From Candidatus Mediterraneibacter excrementavium (GTDB lineage Bacteria > Bacillota > Clostridia > Lachnospirales > Lachnospiraceae): DNA of 41,628 nucleotides. Positions 7,544-14,177 of the stretch are shown piece after piece. The notes under the pieces were generated by a model. It was not told the DNA's origin, made no database searches, and saw only the letters and a program-made list of their open reading frames with translations. The stretch spans positions 1 to 41,628 of the forward strand of contig DWVL01000032.1 in NCBI GenBank assembly GCA_019120275.1. The letters run 5' to 3'. Both the position numbers and the translations under genes were made by a program. Position 1 is the first letter of the stretch. Every line of letters begins with the position of its first letter.

Positions 7544-7888
7544 TCAGGCACCTCCCCGCAGTCCGTTTTCGTACAGGATGCCGCAGGTTGTGAACATATA
7601 GTGGTCTGTGGCCAGCACAGCGATGGATTTGCCGCGTGCCAGCGCCAGCATGTTTTCATCCGGCATCTTGCCCCGGACAAAGATGATGCAGCATATGTCC
7701 AGCATTTCTGCAGTGCGTACGACCTGGGGGTTGCACAGGCCGGTGATAAGTACGGAACATTTCCCGCAGAATGCGAGCACATCGCTCATCATGTCCGCGG
7801 AAAAAACATATTGCGCATCCAGATCCCCCAGTTCCTCACCATACAGAAAACGGGCGTCAAGAACTTTCTGCATTTCTCTGATCGTCAT
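7544..7888 (-). CDS. DRTGG-domain protein (first gene of sensory operon)
   Basis: A 114-residue DRTGG-type protein, the first gene of a five-gene operon running to 4580. The pattern is a short N-terminal helix (MTIREMQKVLDARFL), a cysteine-containing core (CGKCSVLITGLCNPQVVRTA), then CCIIFVRGKMPDENML and the conserved IAVLATDHYMFTTCGILYE. Five cysteines lie in the first two-thirds, but no classical metal motif is evident. It has a good ribosome site (GGAGGAACT before ATG) and a clear promoter upstream. Function unknown; the partner ATPase follows directly. Confidence 0.78.
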   Translation of the reverse strand: MTIREMQKVLDARFLYGEELGDLDAQYVFSADMMSDVLAFCGKCSVLITGLCNPQVVRTAEMLDICCIIFVRGKMPDENMLALARGKSIAVLATDHYMFTTCGILYENGLRGGA

Positions 7889-7932
7889 AGTTCCTCCTCA
7901 TATAAATCCATGGAATATTTACTGTTTCAGTC

Positions 7933-7961
7933 AGTATATCATCTGGATTTTTAAAAAGCAA
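7933..7961 (-). promoter_or_regulatory. sigma-A promoter of the sensory hydrogenase operon
   Basis: On the minus strand, TTGCTT (7956-7961) and TATACT (7933-7938) with a 17-base spacer. Just upstream of the -35, at 7965-7981, is an imperfect palindrome TTGT-N9-AACAA. It is reminiscent of, but not identical to, the clostridial Rex operator (TTGTTAA-N4-TTAACAA, 18 bases); here it is 17 bases with mismatched arms. Confidence 0.65.
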
Positions 7962-8040
7962 TAATTGTATAAACATAACAAAAATATAAGGCTAAATAAT
8001 TAGAAAACAAATGGTATATATGTGAATGTATACAGAAAAT

Positions 8041-8083
8041 TTACAATTATTAAGTGACAGATTGTAAAAAAATATGGTATTAT
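8041..8083 (+). promoter_or_regulatory. Promoter and possible operator of the hyd operon
   Basis: GTGACA (8054-8059) and TATTAT (8078-8083) with an 18-base spacer form a plausible promoter. A perfect 7-base inverted repeat, TTACAAT (8041-8047) and ATTGTAA (8061-8067), brackets the -35 and could be a repressor site. The whole divergent gap (7889-8167, about 280 bases) is AT-rich, unlike the surrounding GC-balanced genes. The leader runs about 75 bases before a GGAGG site 7 bases upstream of hydC. Confidence 0.5.
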
Positions 8084-8167
8084 ATCTGAAATGAGTATAA
8101 AAAACAACCTGTAAACCGTTTCTTTGTCTGACAACGGAGTACGGGGAGGAGAAATGGAGGTTGAAGA

Positions 8168-8662
8168 ATGGCAGCTAAGAAAGGGACAGTTCCATTTTCC
8201 GGGACGAAAGAGCAGGAAGAAGCCCTGATGCAGGCGATCCGGGAGCTCAGGGAGGAAAAGGGCGCGCTGATGCCGATCCTGCAGAAAGCCCAGGATATTT
8301 ACGGCTATCTGCCCTATGAGGTCCAGAAGATGATCTCGGACGAGACAGGGATCCCCATGGAGAAGATTTACGGCGTCGCGACATTTTATTCACAGTTCAC
8401 CATGACGCCGAAGGGGAAGTACAGGATCTCCGTCTGTCTGGGAACCGCCTGTTATGTAAAAGGATCGGGCGATATTTACAATGCACTGATGGAGAAGCTG
8501 GGCATCGTGGGCGGCGAATGTACGCCGGACGGGAAATTCTCACTGGATGCCTGCCGCTGTGTGGGCGCGTGCGGCCTCGCGCCGGTCATGATGATCAACG
8601 ATGAAGTTTACGGCCGCCTGACCGTGGACGATATCGACGACATCCTGGCCAAATACGAATAG
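8168..8662 (+). CDS. hydC: Electron-bifurcating hydrogenase subunit HydC (NuoE-like)
   Basis: A 164-residue NuoE/24-kDa-type subunit carrying one [2Fe-2S] cluster in a thioredoxin-like fold. Ligands are Cys90 and Cys95 (SVCLGTACYVKG) and Cys131 and Cys135 (CRCVGACGLAPV). The N-terminal half has the usual helical segment with LMPILQKAQDIYGYLP and GVATFYSQF. It is the first gene of the five-gene operon ending in hydA. In HydABC enzymes it works with HydB at the NADH side of the complex. Confidence 0.95.
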   Translation: MAAKKGTVPFSGTKEQEEALMQAIRELREEKGALMPILQKAQDIYGYLPYEVQKMISDETGIPMEKIYGVATFYSQFTMTPKGKYRISVCLGTACYVKGSGDIYNALMEKLGIVGGECTPDGKFSLDACRCVGACGLAPVMMINDEVYGRLTVDDIDDILAKYE

Positions 8663-8665
8663 CCT

Positions 8666-9226
8666 ATGATGCCGGAGATCTCTCTGAACATCCTGGATGT
8701 AGCTGAGAATTCCGTGCGTGCCGGAGCGGATCTGATCCGGATCACTGTATCCGCGAAGCCCGAGGATGACACGCTCACCGTGGTCATAGCGGATGACGGA
8801 TGCGGGATGAGTAAGGAGCAGGAACGTCAGGTGACGGATCCCTTCTATACCACAAGAACGACCCGGAAAGTCGGACTTGGCGTGCCGTTTTTCAAACAGG
8901 CGGCGGAAGGGACGGGCGGCAGTTTCAGGATCGAATCGGAAAAGGGGAAAGGAACCACGGTGACAGCGGTCTTCGGACTGTCCCATATTGACCGGATGCC
9001 GCTGGGGGATATCAGTTCCACCATCCATACGCTGATCGTATTTAATGAAAAGATCGATTTTGTGTATACATATGAGTACGGCGGCAGAAGCTTCACACTG
9101 GATACCCGCGAGATGCGGGAGATCCTGGGGACGGACGTATCTTTTGCCGGACCGGAAGTGTCGTCGTTTATCCGGGAATATCTGGAGACGAACAAAGCGG
9201 AGACGGACGGCGGAGCGGATATATGA
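8666..9226 (+). CDS. Histidine-kinase-like ATPase without phosphoacceptor domain
   Basis: A 186-residue protein that is only a GHKL ATPase domain plus a C-terminal extension: N-box LDVAENSVRAGA (10-21), G1 ADDGCGMS (42-49), a DPFYTTR segment and G2 KVGLGVPFFKQ. There is no H-box or membrane segment before the ATPase. Residues about 105-186 are of no family I recognise. It starts 3 bases after hydC and lacks a clear ribosome site, so it is probably translationally coupled. Such ATPases recur inside clostridial hydABC operons; the role, regulatory or assembly, is not established. It is distinct from the RsbW-like ATPase of the divergent operon. Confidence 0.82.
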   Translation: MMPEISLNILDVAENSVRAGADLIRITVSAKPEDDTLTVVIADDGCGMSKEQERQVTDPFYTTRTTRKVGLGVPFFKQAAEGTGGSFRIESEKGKGTTVTAVFGLSHIDRMPLGDISSTIHTLIVFNEKIDFVYTYEYGGRSFTLDTREMREILGTDVSFAGPEVSSFIREYLETNKAETDGGADI

Positions 9227-9262
9227 GAATAATATCATTTATGACAGGAACGGAGGAATCAT

Positions 9263-9643
9263 ATGAAATCTCTTGAAGAATTACGTGCAATACGGGAGAA
9301 GATGCAGGGCAAAGTCGGACTGCGCGAGGAAAATGAGAATCAGATCCGCGTGGTAGTCGGTATGGCGACCTGCGGGATCGCGAGCGGTGCAAGACCGGTT
9401 CTGACCGCGCTTTCCGATGCGGTGCAGGAGCAGAACTTAAGCGAGAAGATCTGCGTGACCCAGACCGGCTGCATCGGCCTGTGCCAGTACGAACCCATCG
9501 TGGAAGTGCTGGAGCCTGGCAAAGAAAAAGTAACCTATGTAAAGATGACGCCGGAGAAAGCGCTGGAAGTCCTGCGGCTTCATCTGATCGGCGGGCAGGT
9601 TGTGACCAAGTATACCCTGAGCGCCGCACAGAACAGCTTGTAA
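9263..9643 (+). CDS. Thioredoxin-like [2Fe-2S] ferredoxin-type protein of hyd operon
   Basis: A 126-residue small ferredoxin-domain protein, similar to the N-terminal domain of HydB and to HydC. The second half has the standard QTGCIGLC pair (Cys70, Cys74). In the first half the usual C-x4-C is reduced to a single Cys37 (MATCGIASGARP); Cys64 (KICVTQ) is the only other cysteine. The cluster may be ligated by Cys37/64/70/74 or be incomplete. It follows the kinase-like ATPase and precedes hydB, with GGAGG 6 bases before its ATG. It probably shuttles electrons in the complex, but some trimeric enzymes lack it. Confidence 0.85.
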   Translation: MKSLEELRAIREKMQGKVGLREENENQIRVVVGMATCGIASGARPVLTALSDAVQEQNLSEKICVTQTGCIGLCQYEPIVEVLEPGKEKVTYVKMTPEKALEVLRLHLIGGQVVTKYTLSAAQNSL

Positions 9644-9663
9644 AGGAAGGGGGCTTAAGATAA

Positions 9664-11451
9664 ATGTATCGTTCACATGTACTTGTCTGCGGTGGGACCG
9701 GATGTACCTCTTCCGGAAGCCAGCGGATCAGAGACCGGCTGGAGAAGGAGATCGCGGCCCACGGGCTGTCCGAGGAAGTCGGCGTGGTTAAGACCGGTTG
9801 TTTCGGACTGTGCGCGCTGGGACCGATCATGATCGTTTATCCGGAAGGCACTTTTTATTCCATGGTGCAGGAGGAGGACATCCCGGAGATCGTATCCGAG
9901 CATCTCCTGAAAGGAAGGGTGGTTAAGCGGCTGCTCTATGAAGAGACGACCAAGACGGAAAAGATCATTCCCCTCAATGAGACGAACTTTTATAAGAAAC
10001 AGCACCGGGTGGCGCTGCGCAACTGCGGCGTGATCAACCCGGAGAATATCGAGGAATACATCGGCACCGGCGGCTATGAGGCGCTGGGTATCGTGCTCAC
10101 GGAGAAGACGCCGGAAGACGTGATCCAGATTCTGCTGGACAGCGGCCTTCGCGGACGCGGCGGCGCCGGATTCCCAACGGGCCTGAAGTGGAAGTTCGCG
10201 GCGGCTAATGAAGCGGATCAGAAATATGTCTGCTGCAACGCGGACGAGGGCGACCCGGGGGCGTTCATGGACCGTTCCATCCTGGAGGGCGATCCCCACG
10301 CCGTGCTGGAGGCTATGGCCATTGCCGGCTATGCCATCGGCGCATCCCAGGGATATATTTACGTGCGTGCGGAGTACCCCATCGCGGTGAAGCGTCTGCA
10401 GATTGCCATTAACCAGGCCAGAGAATACGGTCTGCTGGGTGAAAATATATTCGACACCGGATTTAATTTCGACATCGAATTGCGGCTCGGTGCAGGCGCG
10501 TTCGTCTGCGGCGAGGAGACGGCGCTGATGACCTCCATCGAGGGCAACCGGGGCGAACCCCGTCCCCGTCCGCCGTTCCCGGCGCTTAAGGGCCTGTTCC
10601 AGAAGCCCACGATCCTCAATAACGTGGAGACCTACGCGAACATCCCGCAGATCATCGTCAACGGTCCGGAATGGTTCGCATCCATGGGTACGGAGAAATC
10701 CAAAGGAACGAAAGTATTCGCCCTGGGCGGCAAGATCCACAATACCGGACTGGTGGAAGTGCCCATGGGAACAACGCTCCGGGAGATCGTCGAGGAGATC
10801 GGCGGCGGCATCCCCGGCGGTAAGAAGTTCAAAGCGGCCCAGACCGGCGGACCGTCCGGCGGATGCATCCCGGAGGAGCATCTGGACGTGCCCATCGATT
10901 ACGACAACCTGAAAGCCATCGGATCCATGATGGGTTCCGGCGGCCTGATCATTATGGATGAGGACACCTGTATGGTGGATATCGCCAAGTTCTTCCTGGA
11001 ATTTACCGTGGATGAGTCCTGTGGCAAATGTACGCCCTGCCGGATTGGCACGCGGCGCATGCTGGAGATCCTGGAGAAGATCACCAAAGGCCAGGCGACG
11101 ATGGACGACCTGGATAAACTGGAGGAACTGTGTCACCACCTGCAGACCAGTTCCCTGTGCGCCCTCGGACAGACGGCGCCCAATCCGGTGATCTCCACCC
11201 TGCGGTACTTCAGGGATGAATATATCGCCCACATCGTGGATAAGAAATGTCCGGCGGGCGTCTGCAAAGATCTGCTCCAGTATAAGATCGATCCGGACAA
11301 GTGCAGGGGCTGTACGCTCTGTGCAAGGACCTGTCCGGCGGACGCGATCATCGGCAAAGTAAAAGAAGTACATATGATCAACCCGGAAAAATGTCTGAAA
11401 TGCGGCGCCTGCATGGAAAAATGCCGGTTCGGTGCGATCTATAAAGAATAA
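9664..11451 (+). CDS. hydB: Electron-bifurcating hydrogenase subunit HydB (NuoF-like)
   Basis: A 595-residue flavoprotein subunit that binds FMN and NAD(H), the site of electron bifurcation or confurcation. Domains in order: N-terminal [2Fe-2S] thioredoxin-like (Cys9, 14, 46, 50); NuoF core with GRGGAGFPTGLKW (about 164-176); SLBB region; the N3-type [4Fe-4S] ligands Cys453/456/459 and Cys499; then two C-terminal [4Fe-4S] ferredoxin motifs (Cys547/550/553/557 and 577/580/583/587). This architecture is diagnostic of HydB in NADH/ferredoxin hydrogenases rather than of complex I NuoF. It is 15 bases upstream of hydA. Confidence 0.96.
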   Translation: MYRSHVLVCGGTGCTSSGSQRIRDRLEKEIAAHGLSEEVGVVKTGCFGLCALGPIMIVYPEGTFYSMVQEEDIPEIVSEHLLKGRVVKRLLYEETTKTEKIIPLNETNFYKKQHRVALRNCGVINPENIEEYIGTGGYEALGIVLTEKTPEDVIQILLDSGLRGRGGAGFPTGLKWKFAAANEADQKYVCCNADEGDPGAFMDRSILEGDPHAVLEAMAIAGYAIGASQGYIYVRAEYPIAVKRLQIAINQAREYGLLGENIFDTGFNFDIELRLGAGAFVCGEETALMTSIEGNRGEPRPRPPFPALKGLFQKPTILNNVETYANIPQIIVNGPEWFASMGTEKSKGTKVFALGGKIHNTGLVEVPMGTTLREIVEEIGGGIPGGKKFKAAQTGGPSGGCIPEEHLDVPIDYDNLKAIGSMMGSGGLIIMDEDTCMVDIAKFFLEFTVDESCGKCTPCRIGTRRMLEILEKITKGQATMDDLDKLEELCHHLQTSSLCALGQTAPNPVISTLRYFRDEYIAHIVDKKCPAGVCKDLLQYKIDPDKCRGCTLCARTCPADAIIGKVKEVHMINPEKCLKCGACMEKCRFGAIYKE

Positions 11452-11466
11452 GGGAGGGCAGTGAGA

Positions 11467-13212
11467 ATGGAAAAAGTGAATTTAAAGATCAACGGCCTCG
11501 ATGTAACTGCGCCCGCGGGTTCAACGATCCTGGAAGCCGCACAGTCGGCGGGGATCCGCATCCCGACCCTGTGTTATCTGAAAGATATCAACGAGATCGG
11601 CGCCTGCCGGATGTGCGTGGTGGAAGTAAAAGGCGCCCGCGGCCTGGTGGCGTCCTGTGTCTATCCCGTATCGGAAGGCATGGAAGTGCTGACCAACACG
11701 AAACAGCTGCTTGATTCCCGCAGGCGGACGCTGGAACTCCTCCTGTCAAATCACGACAGGAAATGTCTCTCCTGTGTGCGGAGCGGACACTGCGAACTGC
11801 AGGAACTGTGCCAGGAACTGGGTGTGACCGATGAAGATCATTTCGCAGGTGAGATGCCTCATTATGAACTGGATGAGAGCGCGGTCCATATGGTGCGCGA
11901 CAACAATAAATGCATCCTCTGCCGCCGGTGCTCGGCTGTGTGCGAGAAGGTGCAGAGTGTGGGCGTGATCGGCCCCAATAACCGGGGATTTGCCACCTTT
12001 ATCGGCTCTGCTTTCGAGATGGGGCTGGGAGATACCAGCTGCGTATCCTGCGGTCAGTGCATCGCGGCCTGTCCCACTGGAGCGCTCTATGAAAAGAGCA
12101 ACATCGATGATGTGCTGGCGGCCATTGCCGATGAAACCAAACACGTGGTTGTACAGCCGGCTCCGTCCGTCCGTGCGGCTCTCGGCGAAGAGTTCGGCTA
12201 TCCCATGGGAACGGATGTGGAAGGAAAGATGGCGGCAGCGCTCCGCAGGATCGGATTCGACAAAGTATTTGACACGGATTTCAGCGCGGACCTTACGATC
12301 ATGGAAGAGGCCCATGAGTTCCTGGACCGGGTGCAGAACGGCGGCGTGCTGCCTATGATGACCTCCTGCTCGCCGGGCTGGATCAAGTACTGTGAACATT
12401 ATTATCCGGATCAGTTGGAGCATCTGTCAACATGCAAATCACCGCAGCAGATGTTCGGCGCCGTGACAAAGACCTATTATGCAGAGAAGATGGGCATCGC
12501 TCCCGAAGATATCGTGTGTGTCAGCGTGATGCCCTGTACGGCAAAGAAGTTTGAGATCCGCCGTGACGATCAGGATGCGGCCGGCATGCCGGATGTGGAC
12601 ATTTCCATTACCACACGGGAACTGGCGCGGCTGATCCGCAAGGTCGGCATCGACTTCCGGCGCCTGCCGGATGAAGGCTTCGATGATCCTCTGGGTGAAT
12701 CTACGGGAGCCGGCGTTATCTTCGGCGCCACCGGCGGCGTTATGGAAGCGGCTCTCCGCACGGCAGTGGAGAAGCTGACCGGCGAACCGCTTGAAAAAGT
12801 AGAGTTTATGGAAGTGCGCGGCACAGACGGTATCAAAGAAGCCACCTACAATGTGGCGGGAATGGACGTTAAAGTGGCCGTCGCTTCCGGCCTGTCCAAC
12901 GCGAAGATCATCATGGATAAAGTCCGCTCCGGCGAGGCAGACTATCATTTTATTGAGATCATGTGCTGCCCGGGCGGATGCGTAAACGGCGGCGGCCAGC
13001 CCCAGGTGCACGCAGACGTGCGCAACTTCACCGATGTGAAAGCCCTGCGCGCGAAAGCGCTCTACGACAATGATGCTGCGAAGCCGCTCCGGAAGTCCCA
13101 TGAGAACCCGTCCATCCAGAAACTGTACAGCGAATATCTGGGCAAACCGGGAAGTGAGAGGGCGCATCATATCCTGCATACAACGTATGTGAAGCGGACG
13201 GTGAATTTCTGA
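11467..13212 (+). CDS. hydA: Electron-bifurcating [FeFe]-hydrogenase catalytic subunit HydA
   Basis: A 581-residue catalytic subunit, group A. In order: NuoG-like [2Fe-2S] (Cys36/47/50/64), His-Cys3 [4Fe-4S] (His96, Cys100/103/109), two ferredoxin clusters (149-159 and 192-202), and the H-cluster domain with L1 TSCSPGW (299-305), L2 MPCTAKKFE (355-363) and L3 EIMCCPGGCVNGGGQP (ligands Cys501, Cys505). L1 has Ser at the second position of the classical TSCCP pair, discussed in the findings. The ATG at 11467 is preferred over the GTG at 11461 because GGAGGG lies 8 bases upstream of the ATG and only 2 from the GTG. It makes H2 from NADH plus reduced ferredoxin. Confidence 0.96.
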   Translation: MEKVNLKINGLDVTAPAGSTILEAAQSAGIRIPTLCYLKDINEIGACRMCVVEVKGARGLVASCVYPVSEGMEVLTNTKQLLDSRRRTLELLLSNHDRKCLSCVRSGHCELQELCQELGVTDEDHFAGEMPHYELDESAVHMVRDNNKCILCRRCSAVCEKVQSVGVIGPNNRGFATFIGSAFEMGLGDTSCVSCGQCIAACPTGALYEKSNIDDVLAAIADETKHVVVQPAPSVRAALGEEFGYPMGTDVEGKMAAALRRIGFDKVFDTDFSADLTIMEEAHEFLDRVQNGGVLPMMTSCSPGWIKYCEHYYPDQLEHLSTCKSPQQMFGAVTKTYYAEKMGIAPEDIVCVSVMPCTAKKFEIRRDDQDAAGMPDVDISITTRELARLIRKVGIDFRRLPDEGFDDPLGESTGAGVIFGATGGVMEAALRTAVEKLTGEPLEKVEFMEVRGTDGIKEATYNVAGMDVKVAVASGLSNAKIIMDKVRSGEADYHFIEIMCCPGGCVNGGGQPQVHADVRNFTDVKALRAKALYDNDAAKPLRKSHENPSIQKLYSEYLGKPGSERAHHILHTTYVKRTVNF

Positions 13213-13217
13213 AAAGA

Positions 13218-13251
13218 AGAATAAGCATAAAAACAGAATAAGCATAAAGAC
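13218..13251. repeat. Two tandem 17-base repeats downstream of hydA
   Basis: Units 13218-13234 and 13235-13251 (AGAATAAGCATAAA, then AAC or GAC) differ at one base. The second unit runs into the terminator stem. They are non-coding, between the hydA stop and the terminator; possibly replication slippage. Confidence 0.7.
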
Positions 13252-13283
13252 AGGGAGAAGTGCAGTGGTGCGCTTCTCCCTGT
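13250..13283. terminator. Bidirectional terminator between hydA and proB
   Basis: An 11-bp perfect stem (13250-13260 with 13273-13283) and a 12-base loop, lying between convergent genes. U-runs are weak on both sides; the minus side (CTTTATGCTTATTCTG) is the better one. Confidence 0.65.
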
Positions 13284-13300
13284 TGCTTCAGGACGGGTTT

Positions 13301-14104
13301 TCAGATGTTTCCGGTAAAAAGGGTGCCGGCTTTTCCGCCTTTGACGATGTCATAAAGCGCTTCCGGCCGTTTCCCGTTGGTGACGATCGTATCAATGCCG
13401 TTGGAGGTGGCGAGCTGTGCGGCCTGCAGTTTGGTGCGCATGCCGCCGGTGCCGCGCCTGGAACCTGCACCGCCCGCAAGAGCATAGACCTTTTCGTCGA
13501 TGGTATCGATCTGTTCGATCAGTTTTGCATTCGGGTGCAGACGCGGGTCACTGTCATAAAATCCGTCGATATCAGACAGGATGACCAGACGTTTTGCACG
13601 GCAGAGCACGGCTACAACGGAGGAAAGCATATCGTTGTCGCCAAACAGCCGGTCTTCAGACTCGATCTCGGTATAGCTTACGGAGTCATTTTCATTGACG
13701 ATCGGGATCACGCCCATCTCCAGCAGTGCGTCAAATGTATTGGTGAGGTTTTCTTTTTTTTCTTCCTGTTCGATGTCCTCTGCATTTAAAAGGATCTGAG
13801 CGACAGTTTTATCATAATCCCCGAAAAATTTGTCATAGAGATACATGAGGCTGCACTGACCGACAGCGGCTGCGGCCTGTTTCATACGCATACTGTTGTA
13901 GTCCGGGCGGCCTTTCATACTCAGTTTGTTTCTGCCAACAGCAATGGCTCCGGAAGAGACGAGGATCACTTCGTATCCCATGTTCTGGATATCCGCCAGT
14001 GTGCAGACCAGACGGTCCGTGGCGCGCAGATCGCTCTTGCCAGAGTCGTTGGTGAGCGTGGAGGTTCCGACTTTTACTACGATTCTGTTATTATAAAGTG
14101 CCAT
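13301..14104 (-). CDS. proB: Glutamate 5-kinase (no PUA domain)
   Basis: A 267-residue amino-acid kinase catalysing the first step of proline synthesis, ATP plus glutamate to glutamyl 5-phosphate. Signature segments are RIVVKVGTSTLTN near the start, VILVSSGAIAVG, IPIVNENDSVSYTEI, LFGDNDMLSSVVA and GTGGMRTKLQAA. It ends right after the kinase domain, so the C-terminal PUA domain of the E. coli enzyme (367 residues) is missing, as in many Firmicutes. The start MALYNN at 14104 is chosen because upstream in-frame ATGs lie at or before the predicted transcription start. proA is not next door. Confidence 0.95.
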   Translation of the reverse strand: MALYNNRIVVKVGTSTLTNDSGKSDLRATDRLVCTLADIQNMGYEVILVSSGAIAVGRNKLSMKGRPDYNSMRMKQAAAAVGQCSLMYLYDKFFGDYDKTVAQILLNAEDIEQEEKKENLTNTFDALLEMGVIPIVNENDSVSYTEIESEDRLFGDNDMLSSVVAVLCRAKRLVILSDIDGFYDSDPRLHPNAKLIEQIDTIDEKVYALAGGAGSRRGTGGMRTKLQAAQLATSNGIDTIVTNGKRPEALYDIVKGGKAGTLFTGNI

Positions 14105-14141
14105 AGTGCGATTTATCCTTTCCGTATTCATTCCATCTGAT

Positions 14142-14168
14142 ATCATATCACAGAGTCAGAGATTGCAA
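14142..14168 (-). promoter_or_regulatory. Promoter of proB
   Basis: TATGAT (-10, 14142-14147) with TTGCAA (14163-14168, 15-base spacer) or TTTGCA one base further (16-base spacer), read on the minus strand. It predicts a start near 14135, upstream of the chosen ATG at 14104. Confidence 0.5.
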
Positions 14169-14177
14169 AAGTATATT

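Noticed and set aside
7965-7981. Rex operator
   Set aside because: Arms and length (17, not 18) do not fit the consensus closely enough for a firm call; mentioned only as a weak resemblance.
8109-8121. 12-base match TGTAAACCGTTT shared, in inverse orientation, with the region upstream of marR (near 38829)
   Set aside because: Too short to exclude chance in a 41-kb window, and it fits neither a cre site nor a known operator well.
9673-11373. Long minus-strand open frame (566 codons) opposite hydB
   Set aside because: It is fully antisense to an unmistakable HydB gene, lacks a recognisable family and a ribosome site, and reflects GC-biased codon use in the real gene. The same applies to long antisense frames under ppk1, clpX and lon.
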